Assembly: GCF_900177325.1 (NCBI RefSeq) | Contig: NZ_FXBL01000004.1 | Coordinates: forward strand, 5,337,501-5,401,500 | Direction: 5' to 3' | Source of the DNA: Mesorhizobium australicum | GTDB taxonomy: Bacteria > Pseudomonadota > Alphaproteobacteria > Rhizobiales > Rhizobiaceae | DNA length: 64,000 nt | Shown: piece by piece, positions 27,477 to 36,369 of the stretch | How the letters are laid out: every line of letters begins with the position of its first letter | How positions within the stretch are numbered: the stretch's first letter is position 1 | Notes under the pieces: generated by a model | What the model saw: only the letters and a program-made list of their open reading frames with translations | Database searches by the model: none | What the model was told of the DNA's origin: nothing | Made by a program: the position numbers and the translations under genes

Positions 27477-27536
27477 ATGTTGCGGTGAACGGACCGGAAA
27501 CTCTGCATCGAAGCTGATTCGTCTCCGATTCGTTCC
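27477..27536 (+). repeat. imperfect direct repeat, copy 1
   Basis: Two conserved blocks, TTGCGGTGAAC and TGATTCGTCnCnGATTCGTTCC, at the same 38-bp spacing as in copy 2. The blocks match 33 of 36 positions; the middle is poorly conserved. Each copy holds paired GATTC sites. Confidence 0.7.
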
Positions 27537-27758
27537 GGCTTTGGCCGGATCGTTAACCCAGATCGTCGTCAGGGCCCGCGGCAGCGTCATATTCGGTTAA
27601 GATAGGCTAACGATTCCATAAACTTGACCGCAGGCGAAACGCCCTCGGAAGACGCAGCCGCCGCCCGCTGCGCGAAAGGTTAACGCGCGCCTGTTTCGCC
27701 GCCGGGCCAGCGGGCGGAGCGATTCCGCATGTGGTGAAAAATCACGATTCAAATCAAC

Positions 27759-27818
27759 ATCTTGCGGTGAACAGAACATGAATCTTGGCGAGTCAGTGAT
27801 TCGTCGCTGATTCGTTCC
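27759..27818 (+). repeat. imperfect direct repeat, copy 2
   Basis: Second copy, 282 bp downstream of the first, in the same orientation, ending about 160 bp before the helicase start. It is extended by a further GACTCGTTCCGG unit at 27820-27831. Confidence 0.7.
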
Positions 27819-27979
27819 AGACTCGTTCCGGTTGTTAATGTCGCACCGCAGCAGCGGAACAAGCCGCCGGCGCCCGCGCCGTTGTGCAATGCCCTTGCTG
27901 CCCTATATTGATGCCAGTCGGTTCCCCCGCCGGCTGTGCCGCACAGGCTTTCCACGGTGCGCCAAAGGCCGTCCGACCT

Positions 27980-30900
27980 ATGAATGTCCAGCCCCGACCG
28001 AAAGATGCGATGATCCTGTCCGGACGCGGCGTCACCGCCGTGCTCGGCCCGACCAACACCGGCAAGACGCATCTCGCCATCGAGCGCATGGTGGCGCATC
28101 CCTCCGGCATCATCGGCCTGCCGCTGAGGCTGCTCGCGCGCGAAGTCTACCAACGCGTCGCCGACAAGGTTGGCCTCGCCAACGTTTCCCTCGTCACCGG
28201 CGAGGAGAAGATCCTGCCGCCCGGCGCGCGCTATTCCGTCTGCACCGTCGAAGCCCTGCCGCGTCAGACCAATGCCGCCTTCGTTGCGATCGACGAGGTG
28301 CAGCTCGCCGGGGACCTGGAGCGCGGACACATCTTCACCGACCGTATCCTGCATCTTCGCGGCCGCGACGAGACACTCCTTCTCGGCGCCGGCACGATGC
28401 GCGGCATCCTGGAGCACACGCTGCGCGGCCTGTCGGTGGTCACGCGGCCGCGCATGTCACGGCTCGAATATGCCGGCCAGAAGAAGATCACCCGCCTGCC
28501 GCGCCGCTCCGCCATCGTCGCCTTCTCGTCGGAAGAGGTCTATGCCATCGGCGAACTGATCCGCCGCCAGCGCGGCGGTGTCGCAGTCGTGCTCGGCGCG
28601 CTGTCGCCGCGCACCCGCAACAAGCAGGTCGAGATCTACCAGTCGGGAGACGTCGACTTCCTCGTCGCCACCGACGCCATCGGCATGGGCCTCAACCTCG
28701 ACGTCGACCACGTCGCCTTTGCCCAGAACCGCAAGTTCGACGGCTACCAGTACCGCGAGCTCACCGCCGCCGAGATCGGCCAGATCGCGGGCCGCGCCGG
28801 CCGCCACGTCCGCGACGGCACCTTCGGCGTCACCGGCCAGGTGATCCCATTCGACGAGGAGTTGATCGAAAAGATCGAAGGCCACGAATTCGATCCTGTC
28901 CGCGTCATGCAATGGCGCACGCCCGACTTCGATTTCGCGAGCCTGGAGGCTCTGCGCCGCTCTATCGAGACACTGCCGATGGTCGACGGACTGACCAAGG
29001 CTCTGCCGGCCGTCGACCAGAAGGCACTCGAATATCTAGCCCGCGATCCGATGATCCGCGACCTGGCCACCCGTCCGGAGCGCGTCGCGCTTTTGTGGGA
29101 CGCCTGTGCCTTGCCCGACTACCGTCGCATCGCGCCGGCCCAGCATGCCGACCTGATCGGCTCGATCTATGTCGACCTCGCCGAGCGCGGCCATGTCGAC
29201 GAGGCCTACATGGCCGAGCAGGTGCGCCGTGCCGATTCCGTCGAGGGCGACATCGATACGCTCTCCCACCGCATCGCCCAGATCCGCACCTGGACCTTCG
29301 TGTCGCACCGGCCCGGCTGGCTTGCCGATCCGGCACACTGGCAGGAAAAAACGCGCGAGATAGAAGACAGACTGTCGGACGCGCTTCATGACCGGTTGAC
29401 GAAACGCTTCGTAGACCGCAGGACATCCGTGCTCATGAGGCGCCTTAGAGAAAATACGATGCTCGAAGCCGAAATCAGCCCAATCGGAGAGGTCTCCGTC
29501 GAAGGGCACCATGTCGGGGAACTGCAGGGGTTCCGCTTCACCGCCGACAGTTCCGCCGGCGGCGAGGACGCGAAGGCCGTGCGCGCCGCCGCACAGAAAG
29601 CGCTGGCGACCGAGTTCGAGACGCGCGCCGAACGCTTCTCGGCCTGCGCCAACGGCGACCTTGCGCTCGGCAACGACGGCACGCTGCGCTGGCTCGGCCA
29701 GCCCATCGGCACGCTGGCCGAGGGCGAGGACGCGCTGAAGCCACGCGTCATTCTCCTGGCGGACGAACAGCTCACCGGGCCTGCCCGCGACAAGGTCGCA
29801 GCGCGCGCCGAGCGCTTCGTCGCCTGGCAGATCGAATCGCTTCTCAAGCCGCTCGTCGACCTCAAGGCCGCCGACCAGCTCACCGGCATCGCGCGCGGCC
29901 TTGCCTATCGCCTGGTCGAGAGCTTCGGCCTGCTCAACCGTCGCGACGTCGCCGACGAGATGAAGTCGCTCGAACAGGATTCGCGCGCTGCGCTGCGCCG
30001 CCTCGGGGTGCGCTTCGGCGCCTATCACATTTTCCTGCCCGCGCTGCTCAAGCCCGCCCCGGCCGGTCTCCTGACCTTGCTGTGGGCGCTCAAGAACGAC
30101 GGCAAGGACAAGCCCGGTTTCGGCGACCCGGTCAACGCCCTCGCCACCGGCCGCACCTCCGTGGTGGTGGACCAGCAGTTCGACCGCGAATTCTACAAGC
30201 TCGCCGGCTTCCGCATCCTCGGCCGCCGCGCGGTCCGCGTCGACATCCTTGAACGCGTTGCCGATCTCATTCGTCCTGCGCTCGCCTGGAAGCCCGGCGC
30301 GGCATCGCGCCCGGACGGCGCCTACGACGGCAACGCCTTCCTGGTCACGCCGCCGATGATGTCGATCCTCGGCGCCACCGCGTCCGACATGGAAGAGATT
30401 CTGAAGGCGCTCGGCTACCGTGCCGAGCCGAAGCCGCAGGCCGAGGTCGCCGGGCGTATTGCGAAGCTTGATGCCGATGCGGCGGAGGCCGCCAGGCTCA
30501 GGGCGGAGGCGCATGCCGCGGCGGAAGCGGCGAGAGCCGCCGAAGCCGCCTCTGTGGCCGATGCGATGACAGAGCCTGTCCCCGAGGACGCGGAAACCGC
30601 GCCTGTCTCGGCTGATGCGGCCGACGTGCCGCAGGCCGTGGTCGAAGAGATGGAAGCCGGCCCGCTGGCCGGCGCCGACCTTGCCGCCGAGGCGATTGCT
30701 CCGGTAGCCGTCGAGGAGGCGCTCAAGGCCGAAGACAATGTCGCTGCCGAAGAGATGTCCGTCGAACAATCGTCCGAGATCGCGGCGGAGGCGGTCGCTC
30801 CGGTGGTCGTCGAAGCGGCGTCCGAAGCCGAGGCTCCGGCATCGTCCGAACCCTCAGTCGCGCAGGACGTTCCTGCAGCCGATGCCACCCCTACCGAGCC

Positions 30901-31300
30901 TGAAGAGCCGAAGATCGTGCTGCTGTGGCGACCGGCCCGCAACGAGAACCGCTTCCGCCACCAGCGCCAGGGCGACCGCAACGGTCAGCCGCAGGGCCGC
31001 CGCGATCGCGGCCGCGGAAACAAGGGCGCCAAGCCGGAAGACGGCGCGCCGAAGGAGCCTAAGGTTCTGTGGCGCGCCGACGATCCGCAGTTCCAGCGCA
31101 AACCGCGACCGGAAGGCGAGCGCGACAATCGCAACCGCAACCGCCAGGACGGAAAGCATCTCGAGGGCAAGCGTCGCGAGGACCGGCCCGAGCGCAAGTT
31201 CGAGCATCAGAACCGCCCACGCGAGGAGAAGCCGGCGCGTATCGATCCGGACTCGCCCTTCGCCAAGCTCGCCGCGTTGCGCGACCAGCTTCGCAAGTAG
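27980..31300 (+). CDS. SUV3-like DEAD/DEAH-family RNA helicase (rhizobial MgpS-like)
   Basis: 1106 residues. Helicase core at the N-terminus: Walker A GPTNTGKT (23-30), DEVQ (105-108) in place of DEAD/H, a helicase C domain with ATDAIGMGLNLDVDHV and motif VI QIAGRAGR. This order is that of SUV3/mitochondrial-type RNA helicases. From about residue 830 the chain is low-complexity: an Ala/Glu/Val-rich acidic part, then a basic Arg/Asn/Gln/Lys tail of RNA-binding character. The start at 27980 is by homologous length; its ribosome site is weak. Probably acts in RNA turnover. Confidence 0.88.
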   Translation: MNVQPRPKDAMILSGRGVTAVLGPTNTGKTHLAIERMVAHPSGIIGLPLRLLAREVYQRVADKVGLANVSLVTGEEKILPPGARYSVCTVEALPRQTNAAFVAIDEVQLAGDLERGHIFTDRILHLRGRDETLLLGAGTMRGILEHTLRGLSVVTRPRMSRLEYAGQKKITRLPRRSAIVAFSSEEVYAIGELIRRQRGGVAVVLGALSPRTRNKQVEIYQSGDVDFLVATDAIGMGLNLDVDHVAFAQNRKFDGYQYRELTAAEIGQIAGRAGRHVRDGTFGVTGQVIPFDEELIEKIEGHEFDPVRVMQWRTPDFDFASLEALRRSIETLPMVDGLTKALPAVDQKALEYLARDPMIRDLATRPERVALLWDACALPDYRRIAPAQHADLIGSIYVDLAERGHVDEAYMAEQVRRADSVEGDIDTLSHRIAQIRTWTFVSHRPGWLADPAHWQEKTREIEDRLSDALHDRLTKRFVDRRTSVLMRRLRENTMLEAEISPIGEVSVEGHHVGELQGFRFTADSSAGGEDAKAVRAAAQKALATEFETRAERFSACANGDLALGNDGTLRWLGQPIGTLAEGEDALKPRVILLADEQLTGPARDKVAARAERFVAWQIESLLKPLVDLKAADQLTGIARGLAYRLVESFGLLNRRDVADEMKSLEQDSRAALRRLGVRFGAYHIFLPALLKPAPAGLLTLLWALKNDGKDKPGFGDPVNALATGRTSVVVDQQFDREFYKLAGFRILGRRAVRVDILERVADLIRPALAWKPGAASRPDGAYDGNAFLVTPPMMSILGATASDMEEILKALGYRAEPKPQAEVAGRIAKLDADAAEAARLRAEAHAAAEAARAAEAASVADAMTEPVPEDAETAPVSADAADVPQAVVEEMEAGPLAGADLAAEAIAPVAVEEALKAEDNVAAEEMSVEQSSEIAAEAVAPVVVEAASEAEAPASSEPSVAQDVPAADATPTEPEEPKIVLLWRPARNENRFRHQRQGDRNGQPQGRRDRGRGNKGAKPEDGAPKEPKVLWRADDPQFQRKPRPEGERDNRNRNRQDGKHLEGKRREDRPERKFEHQNRPREEKPARIDPDSPFAKLAALRDQLRK

Positions 31301-31303
31301 GTC

Positions 31304-31684
31304 ATGGCGGTTGCCGGCAGCCAGCGCATCGACAAATGGCTGTTCTTCGCGCGGGTGGTGAAATCGCGCTCGCTCGCCGCGAAGCTGGTCCAGTCCGGCG
31401 GCGTGCGCATCAATTCGCTCAAGGTCGACCAGCCCTCGGCCACCGTGAAACCAGGCGACGGCATCACGGTCACGCTGGAGCGCAGGATTCTCGTCTATCG
31501 CGTCCTGTCGGGCGGCACGCGACGCGGGCCGGCCGAGGAGGCTCGGACGCTCTATGAAGACCTCACTCCGCCGCCCGCGCCGCGGGAAGAGCAGGTCGTG
31601 ACCGCCGAGCGCGAGGCCGGCAGCGGCCGCCCCACCAAGCGCGACCGCCGGCTGACCGACAGGCTGCGCTACGATCAGGACTGA
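31304..31684 (+). CDS. S4-domain RNA-binding protein (Hsp15-like)
   Basis: 126 residues. The S4 fold is seen at residues 8-60: RIDKWLFFARVVKSRSLAAKLVQSGGVRINSLKV. The C-terminus is basic (GRPTKRDRRLTDRLR). Hsp15 relatives bind stalled 50S subunits carrying nascent chains. It starts 3 bp after the helicase stop, so the pair is one operon and both may serve RNA or ribosome quality control. Confidence 0.9.
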   Translation: MAVAGSQRIDKWLFFARVVKSRSLAAKLVQSGGVRINSLKVDQPSATVKPGDGITVTLERRILVYRVLSGGTRRGPAEEARTLYEDLTPPPAPREEQVVTAEREAGSGRPTKRDRRLTDRLRYDQD

Positions 31685-31839
31685 CCCTCGTACCCACCGG
31701 CCTTGGAATTCCATTTCTCGCCGGCCCGCCTACGCGGCAAAGCGCCCCTTGCACGGCCATGTCAAAGCCGTTACCCAACCGGCCTAGAGCCCCGCGCGTC
31801 CCGTTGGCCGCGCGAAGGATGCTTGAGAATTTGAGACCG

Positions 31840-31902
31840 TCGCATCGGCCTGGGAACGGCAGGCTCCCGAGCCGATGCGATGGAGTTCCGGAGCCGATCC
31901 GA
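31840..31902 (+). promoter_or_regulatory. alternative hairpins in the fdxA leader
   Basis: TCGCATCGGC (31840-31849) pairs perfectly with GCCGATGCGA (31871-31880). The same segment can pair, with one mismatch, with GCCGATCCGA (31893-31902), which includes the A of the fdxA start codon. The two targets are parts of a 14-bp direct repeat (31869-31882 and 31891-31904). The two structures exclude each other, as in an attenuator; no ligand is known. Confidence 0.45.
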
Positions 31903-32240
31903 TGACCTATGTCGTCACCGACAATTGCATCAAGTGCAAGTACATGGACTGCGTCGAGGTCTGTCCGGTCGACTGTTTCTACGAAGGCGAGAACATGCTC
32001 GTCATCCATCCGGACGAATGCATAGACTGCGGCGTGTGCGAGCCGGAATGCCCGGCCGACGCGATACGTCCGGACACTGAGCCCGGCCTCGACAAGTGGC
32101 TCAAGATCAACACGGAATACGCCTCGTCCTGGCCGAACATCACCCAGAAGGGCGAGCCGCCGGATGATGCAAAGGAATTCGACGGCGTCGAGGGCAAATT
32201 CGAGAAATACTTCTCGCCCGAACCCGGCAAAGGCGACTGA
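31902..32240 (+). CDS. fdxA: 7Fe ferredoxin
   Basis: 112 residues. Cysteines at 9, 12, 17 and 21 and a second set at 40, 43, 46 and 50 are the ligands of a [3Fe-4S] plus [4Fe-4S] ferredoxin of the FdxA type; the long C-terminal tail ([17 protein letters not shown]) is also typical. Cytoplasmic one-electron carrier. Often next to carD-type regulators and S4 genes in Rhizobiales. The ATG is preceded by CGGAG. Confidence 0.95.
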   Translation: MTYVVTDNCIKCKYMDCVEVCPVDCFYEGENMLVIHPDECIDCGVCEPECPADAIRPDTEPGLDKWLKINTEYASSWPNITQKGEPPDDAKEFDGVEGKFEKYFSPEPGKGD

Positions 32241-32586
32241 ACTCTCCTGATATGCATCGATCCAATTAACCTTTACCGTGCCGGAAACGGCCGCGGCGAC
32301 TTCGCGCATGCGGCAAATTGTTGATTTCGACACGAAATTATGTTACACGCTTCTCCACATGCCGGTGACACGACGTCTCTTCATGGCGGTGAGCCTGAAT
32401 CATCGAAAGGTTTGAACTGAATTCGGACCAAGGCGATCCGCGCGCGGCGCGTCGTCTTTGCGCGTGACGCTGCTTTGTTTCCGAAGCCGTTCTCCCCATG
32501 TCCCGCATAGCGCATGGCCCGCGCCTGGGCTGCAGCATGTTGCCTTCCGGCTCGTTCCGGCGGCACGAACAGGAGTTTGAAGCGTA
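32241..32586. other. 346-bp gap upstream of carD
   Basis: No gene or structured RNA is evident. A more AT-rich patch (32310-32350, AAATTGTTGATTT ... AAATTATGTTACAC) probably holds the carD promoter, but I cannot assign boxes with correct spacing. The rest is GC-rich leader. Confidence 0.4.
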
Positions 32587-33189
32587 ATGGCAATCCCGCA
32601 GAAGAAGACTTCGGCAGCCCGCAACGGTTTCAAGACCGGCGAATTCATCGTCTATCCCGCGCATGGCGTCGGCCAGATCGTCTCGATCGACGAGCAGGAA
32701 GTCGCGGGCCACAAGCTTGAGCTCTTCGTCATCGATTTCCAGAAGGACAAGATGCGCCTGAAGGTTCCGGTCGCCAAGGCGACCTCCATCGGCATGCGCA
32801 AGCTGTCCGAGACCGATTATGTCGACCGCGCGCTCAAGGTCGTGCAGGGCCGCGCCCGCGTGAAGCGCACCATGTGGTCGCGCCGCGCGCAGGAATATGA
32901 CGCGAAGATCAATTCCGGCGACCTGATCTCGATCTCCGAGGTGGTGCGCGACCTCTACCGCGCCGACAACCAGCCGGAACAGTCCTATTCCGAACGCCAG
33001 CTCTACGAAGCCGCGCTCGACCGCATGGCCCGCGAGATCGCGGCCGTGAACAAGATGTCCGAGACCGAGGCCGTGCGCCTGATCGAGACCAACCTGAACA
33101 AGGGCCCGAAGCGTGGCGCCAAGGCCGCCAACGAGGCGGAAGCCGACGGCGACGCCGATCTCGATGCCGAGCAGGAAGAGGCGGCCTGA
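32587..33189 (+). CDS. carD: CarD family transcriptional regulator
   Basis: 200 residues. The RNA-polymerase-interacting domain is at the N-terminus (GFKTGEFIVYPAHGVGQIVSIDEQEVAG, residues 15-45) and a helical DNA-binding part follows to about 165. The tail is Glu/Asp/Ala rich. CarD stabilises RNA polymerase open complexes, mainly at rRNA and growth-related promoters. Single gene with its own terminator. Confidence 0.94.
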   Translation: MAIPQKKTSAARNGFKTGEFIVYPAHGVGQIVSIDEQEVAGHKLELFVIDFQKDKMRLKVPVAKATSIGMRKLSETDYVDRALKVVQGRARVKRTMWSRRAQEYDAKINSGDLISISEVVRDLYRADNQPEQSYSERQLYEAALDRMAREIAAVNKMSETEAVRLIETNLNKGPKRGAKAANEAEADGDADLDAEQEEAA

Positions 33190-33214
33190 GCCGACTCGTC
33201 CGCCCGATACAAAG

Positions 33215-33240
33215 ACCCGGCCTCGCAGCCGGGTTTTTTT
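33215..33240. terminator. rho-independent terminator of carD
   Basis: A 7-bp stem (33215-33221 with 33228-33234) and 6-nt loop, then seven T's. It lies between the converging carD and serine-hydrolase genes and may serve both. Confidence 0.9.
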
Positions 33241-33243
33241 GTT

Positions 33244-34374
33244 TCAGCTGGCGATCTCGCCGATCGCCCTGAACAGCGCGATCGTCTCGTGCTCGCGATA
33301 GGACGTCTCGTCGTTCGTCGTGCCGTAGAGGCGGCTCGCCGAGAGCTTGACGATGGTCAGCCGCCGCGCCGGATTGACGTAGACGAACTGATTGTAGACA
33401 CCGATGGCGGCATATTCTCCTTCGCTGCCGTCGATCACCCACCACTGGTAGCCATAGCCAAACAGCGGATCGACGACGCCGGGCGCGAGATGCGGCGCGT
33501 CGGGTGTCACCGACGCCTCGACCCATGCGGCGGGCACGACCTGCCGTCCCTGCCACGCACCGCCCAGGCGGTAGAGCTCGCCGATCTTGGCATAGTCGCG
33601 CGCGGTGGCGTTGAGGCAGGCATAGGCCATCTCCATGCCGGTGTCGTCGAGCAGCCAGTGACCCGACGCCTCCATGCCGAGCGGGTGCCACAGCTTCTCC
33701 TGCATGTAGTCGGCGATCGGCCGCCCCGTTGCGGCCTTCAGCAGCATGCCGAGCACCTGCGTGTCCATGCTGTTGTAGTGGCAGACACTCCCCGGCTCCG
33801 TCGCCCGCTTGAGCGTCGGCACGAAGTCGGCCATCGCACCGCCTTCGGCCGATACTCTCGCGAAGCGGTTGATGTCGGAATTGGGGTCGGAGTAGTCCTC
33901 CTCCCAGCCGGCACCTGACGACATCTGCAGGATGTCCTTGATCCGCACCCCGTCATAGGCCGAGCCTGCGAGGGACGGGACATACGCCGTGACAGGCTCC
34001 TCAATCGAGCGGATCGCGCCCTCGGCAACGGCGATGCCGAGTGCGGCCGATATGAAGCTCTTGGCCACCGACATCGACACCCAGCGCGTCCCGCGCCCGC
34101 CGAATGCCGCATAGCGCTCGAAGCGCACGGCACCATTCTCGAGCACCAGCAGTGCCATCGTGTCCGTCTCGGCGAGCAAGTCCTCCGTGGAACGCCGTTC
34201 GCCAAGGTAGACATAGGTCGACGGCAGAGGGATCGGAGCGCCGTCGGGGAAATCGTACGGCTCCAGCGACGCGCTCATCTCCGCAGCCGGGATGAATTCA
34301 CGTAGCCGCCCGAAATTCTCGTGCTGCGGCGCGCCGGTGAACAGGCTGGCGATATAGTCGGCGCGATTCATCAT
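33244..34374 (-). CDS. cytoplasmic serine hydrolase, beta-lactamase family
   Basis: 376 residues without a signal peptide. Motifs: SVAK (SxxK nucleophile and base) after VSM, Tyr-Asn-Ser in CHYNSMD, and a C-terminal GVYNQF in place of the KTG box. The group includes 6-aminohexanoate-dimer hydrolase and EstB-like esterases. Start at the first of two ATGs (34374). A palindrome is directly upstream. Substrate unknown. Confidence 0.85.
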   Translation of the reverse strand: MMNRADYIASLFTGAPQHENFGRLREFIPAAEMSASLEPYDFPDGAPIPLPSTYVYLGERRSTEDLLAETDTMALLVLENGAVRFERYAAFGGRGTRWVSMSVAKSFISAALGIAVAEGAIRSIEEPVTAYVPSLAGSAYDGVRIKDILQMSSGAGWEEDYSDPNSDINRFARVSAEGGAMADFVPTLKRATEPGSVCHYNSMDTQVLGMLLKAATGRPIADYMQEKLWHPLGMEASGHWLLDDTGMEMAYACLNATARDYAKIGELYRLGGAWQGRQVVPAAWVEASVTPDAPHLAPGVVDPLFGYGYQWWVIDGSEGEYAAIGVYNQFVYVNPARRLTIVKLSASRLYGTTNDETSYREHETIALFRAIGEIAS

Positions 34375-34403
34375 ACGGTTCCGGGTCGTATCGTCGGAAC
34401 CGT
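34375..34403. promoter_or_regulatory. inverted repeat abutting the hydrolase start
   Basis: ACGGTTCC (34375-34382) and GGAACCGT (34396-34403), 8-bp arms with a 13-bp spacer. It touches the start codon of the minus-strand hydrolase gene and includes its GGA ribosome site, so it could act as an operator or as an RNA hairpin. Confidence 0.4.
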
Positions 34404-34430
34404 TTGATAGACCGGATCGCCTCAAAGGAA

Positions 34431-34463
34431 AACCGGAGGCGACGCGCGTAGCGCCTCCTCCGG
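34431..34463 (-). terminator. terminator of osmC-like gene
   Basis: A 7-bp GC stem (34435-34441 with 34452-34458), followed on the minus strand by GGTTTTCC. It lies 8 bp beyond the stop of the OsmC gene. Confidence 0.6.
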
Positions 34464-34470
34464 CCGCGGC

Positions 34471-34896
34471 TCAGCCGAGCTTTGCGTCCAGCGACACGTT
34501 GATCGCGCCGAGCGCCTTCGACACCGGGCATCCGGCCTTCGCCTTCTCGGCGAGCTCCTTGAACTTGGCGGCATCGATGCCCGGCACCTTGCCCGTGAGC
34601 GTCAGCGCGCTGCCGGTGATCCCTGTACCCGGCACCAGAGCCACCACGGCTTTGGCCTCCAGGCTCTCGGCCGGCGTGCCGTTCTCGGCCAGGAAATGCG
34701 ACAGCTGCATCGCGAAGCAGCCGGCGTGAGCGGCGGCGATCAGTTCCTCGGGATTCGTCCCCGATGTCCCGCTTTCATCCTCAAAGCGCGCCTTGAACGA
34801 ATAGGGCAGCGCCTTCAGCGCACCGCTCTGCGTGTCGAGCGTTCCGGCGCCCTCTTTCAGATTGCCCTTCCAAACGGCTGTAGCGTGGCGGTCCAT
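34471..34896 (-). CDS. OsmC family peroxiredoxin
   Basis: 141 residues, the full length of OsmC. The two redox cysteines are in HAGCFAM (near 60) and AGCPVSKA (near 125). It reduces organic hydroperoxides with a dihydrolipoyl-type thiol donor. NPEELIAAAHAGCF is diagnostic. ATG at 34896 with AGGGAG 6 nt upstream. Confidence 0.93.
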   Translation of the reverse strand: MDRHATAVWKGNLKEGAGTLDTQSGALKALPYSFKARFEDESGTSGTNPEELIAAAHAGCFAMQLSHFLAENGTPAESLEAKAVVALVPGTGITGSALTLTGKVPGIDAAKFKELAEKAKAGCPVSKALGAINVSLDAKLG

Positions 34897-34998
34897 CGCG
34901 ATCTCCCTTGCTATGATCGGCCGGTCTTCCGGCATTTCAGCAACATAGCGCGGCGGCGCGCACTTTCCACGACACTTTCGCGGTGATCTCCTTGAAGA

Positions 34999-36264
34999 TC
35001 AGATCGCCTCACCCCGCAGCAGCCGCGGCGCGCCCGGGTTGATGCCTGAGGCCTGGCCAATGAAGAAGCTCTTCATCCGCGGCATCCGCTCGACGAGCCC
35101 GAGCCCGATGTCGCGCAGCGCCCGCAACGGGCCGAAATCGTTCGAGAACAGCCGGTTCAGCACATCGGTCGTCACCCCCATCTGCACCGTGTCGAAGCGC
35201 CGCCAGCGCTCATATTCTTCCAGCACGTCGATCGCGCCGATATCCCGTCCGAGCCGGTCCGCCTCCACCACCACTTCGGCCAGCGCGGCGGCGTCGCGGA
35301 AGCCGAGGTTCAGCCCCTGCCCTGCGATCGGATGAATGCCGTGCGCGGCATCTCCAGCCAGCGCGAAGCGTGGCGCGACGAAGGCGCGGGCAAGCGTCAG
35401 CCCCAGCGGCCAGGCTTTCCTGGGCCCCGCGGCATGGATCTCGCCGAGTTTCAGCCCGAAGCGCTGCTCGAGCTCGGTCTCGAAGACGAGGTCGTCCTCG
35501 GCGACGATCCGGTCCGCATCCTCCGTGCGCTCGGTCCAGACGATCGAGGAGCGGTTGCCACCCTTCTCGTCGGGCTTCAGCGGCAGGATCGCGAACGGTC
35601 CGGCCGGCAGGAAATGCTCCTCGGCCCGCCCGCCATGCGGTCGTTCATGCGCCACGGTGCAGACGATACCGGACTGGCCGTAATCCCAGTGGACCGTCTT
35701 GATGCCGGCCATGTCGCGCAGCTTCGAGCGGACGCCATCGGCGGCGACGAGCAGTTTCGCGTCGATGCTGATTCCATCAGCCAGCGCAACCGTGACATGC
35801 GACGGGCCGGCCTCGAAATGGTTCACCGCCACGCCCTCGATGATGTCGATGCCCAGCGTCGCAGCCCGCTTGCGCAGCGCACCGTTGAGCACCTTGTTGT
35901 CGACCATGTGGGCGAAGGGCTCGCCCGGCGCGACCTCCCCGCCGAAGGTCAGGAAGACGGGACGCACCGGGTCGGCGGTGCGGGAATCGGTCACGATCAT
36001 CTCGGTGATCGCCTGCGCCTGCGGCTCGATGTCTTGCCAGCAACCGAGCTGCTCGAGCATCCGACAGGCGGCGGCGGCGATCGCCGAAGAACGGCCGTCC
36101 TTGCGCCACACCTCCGCCGGGGCGGCATCCACCACCGCGACCCTAAGCGACGGGCGCGCCGCGACCATCGCCACGGCCGTCGCCAGTCCCACATAGCCAG
36201 CACCCGCGATCAGCACGTCGAACCGCGTGCCGGGCGCCGTCTCTGGTTCCTTGACTTCCGGCAT
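34999..36264 (-). CDS. UbiH/VisC-family FAD-dependent monooxygenase
   Basis: 421 residues. FAD motifs: GAGYVGLA at the N-terminus and GDAAHGIHPIAGQGLNLG (the GD box) near residue 300. These define the ubiquinone-biosynthesis hydroxylase family (UbiH/UbiF/UbiI/UbiL). It probably hydroxylates a ring position of the polyprenyl precursor. Start at 36264 preferred: GAGGAGG with 7-nt spacing; the ATG 6 nt upstream is too close. Which ring carbon it acts on is not visible. Confidence 0.9.
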   Translation of the reverse strand: MPEVKEPETAPGTRFDVLIAGAGYVGLATAVAMVAARPSLRVAVVDAAPAEVWRKDGRSSAIAAAACRMLEQLGCWQDIEPQAQAITEMIVTDSRTADPVRPVFLTFGGEVAPGEPFAHMVDNKVLNGALRKRAATLGIDIIEGVAVNHFEAGPSHVTVALADGISIDAKLLVAADGVRSKLRDMAGIKTVHWDYGQSGIVCTVAHERPHGGRAEEHFLPAGPFAILPLKPDEKGGNRSSIVWTERTEDADRIVAEDDLVFETELEQRFGLKLGEIHAAGPRKAWPLGLTLARAFVAPRFALAGDAAHGIHPIAGQGLNLGFRDAAALAEVVVEADRLGRDIGAIDVLEEYERWRRFDTVQMGVTTDVLNRLFSNDFGPLRALRDIGLGLVERMPRMKSFFIGQASGINPGAPRLLRGEAI

Positions 36265-36369
36265 GTCCATTCCTCCTCGGACGGTCGAGCGGCCTTGACA
36301 TCCCGCCGCCGCCTGTCCGAATGCCTTTTTCAGCCCCCGTTGGGGCACTTGCCCGCGGAAGCAGCACCC

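Larger units (their letters stand above)
27197..27979. other. 783-bp non-coding region with GANTC cluster and direct repeats
   Basis: No gene is supported here. Between the divergent aqpZ and helicase genes there are 12 GANTC sites in 27279-27824 (the CcrM methylation motif), several TTAA/TTAAC boxes (27394, 27551, 27597, 27678) and a duplicated sequence (see the repeat entries). A GTTGTTAATG and CCTATATTGATG near 27831-27910 could be part of the helicase promoter. It is more AT-rich than the neighbouring genes. Confidence 0.6.

Noticed and set aside
27597..27611. CtrA site TTAA...TAAC
   Set aside because: Half-sites are one base too close for the N7 consensus; kept only as a TTAA box.
27197..27979. 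Replication origin in the GANTC-rich gap
   Set aside because: Only one weak DnaA-like word (TTGTGGAAG at 27346) is seen and there is no dnaA, hemE, parAB or repABC gene nearby.
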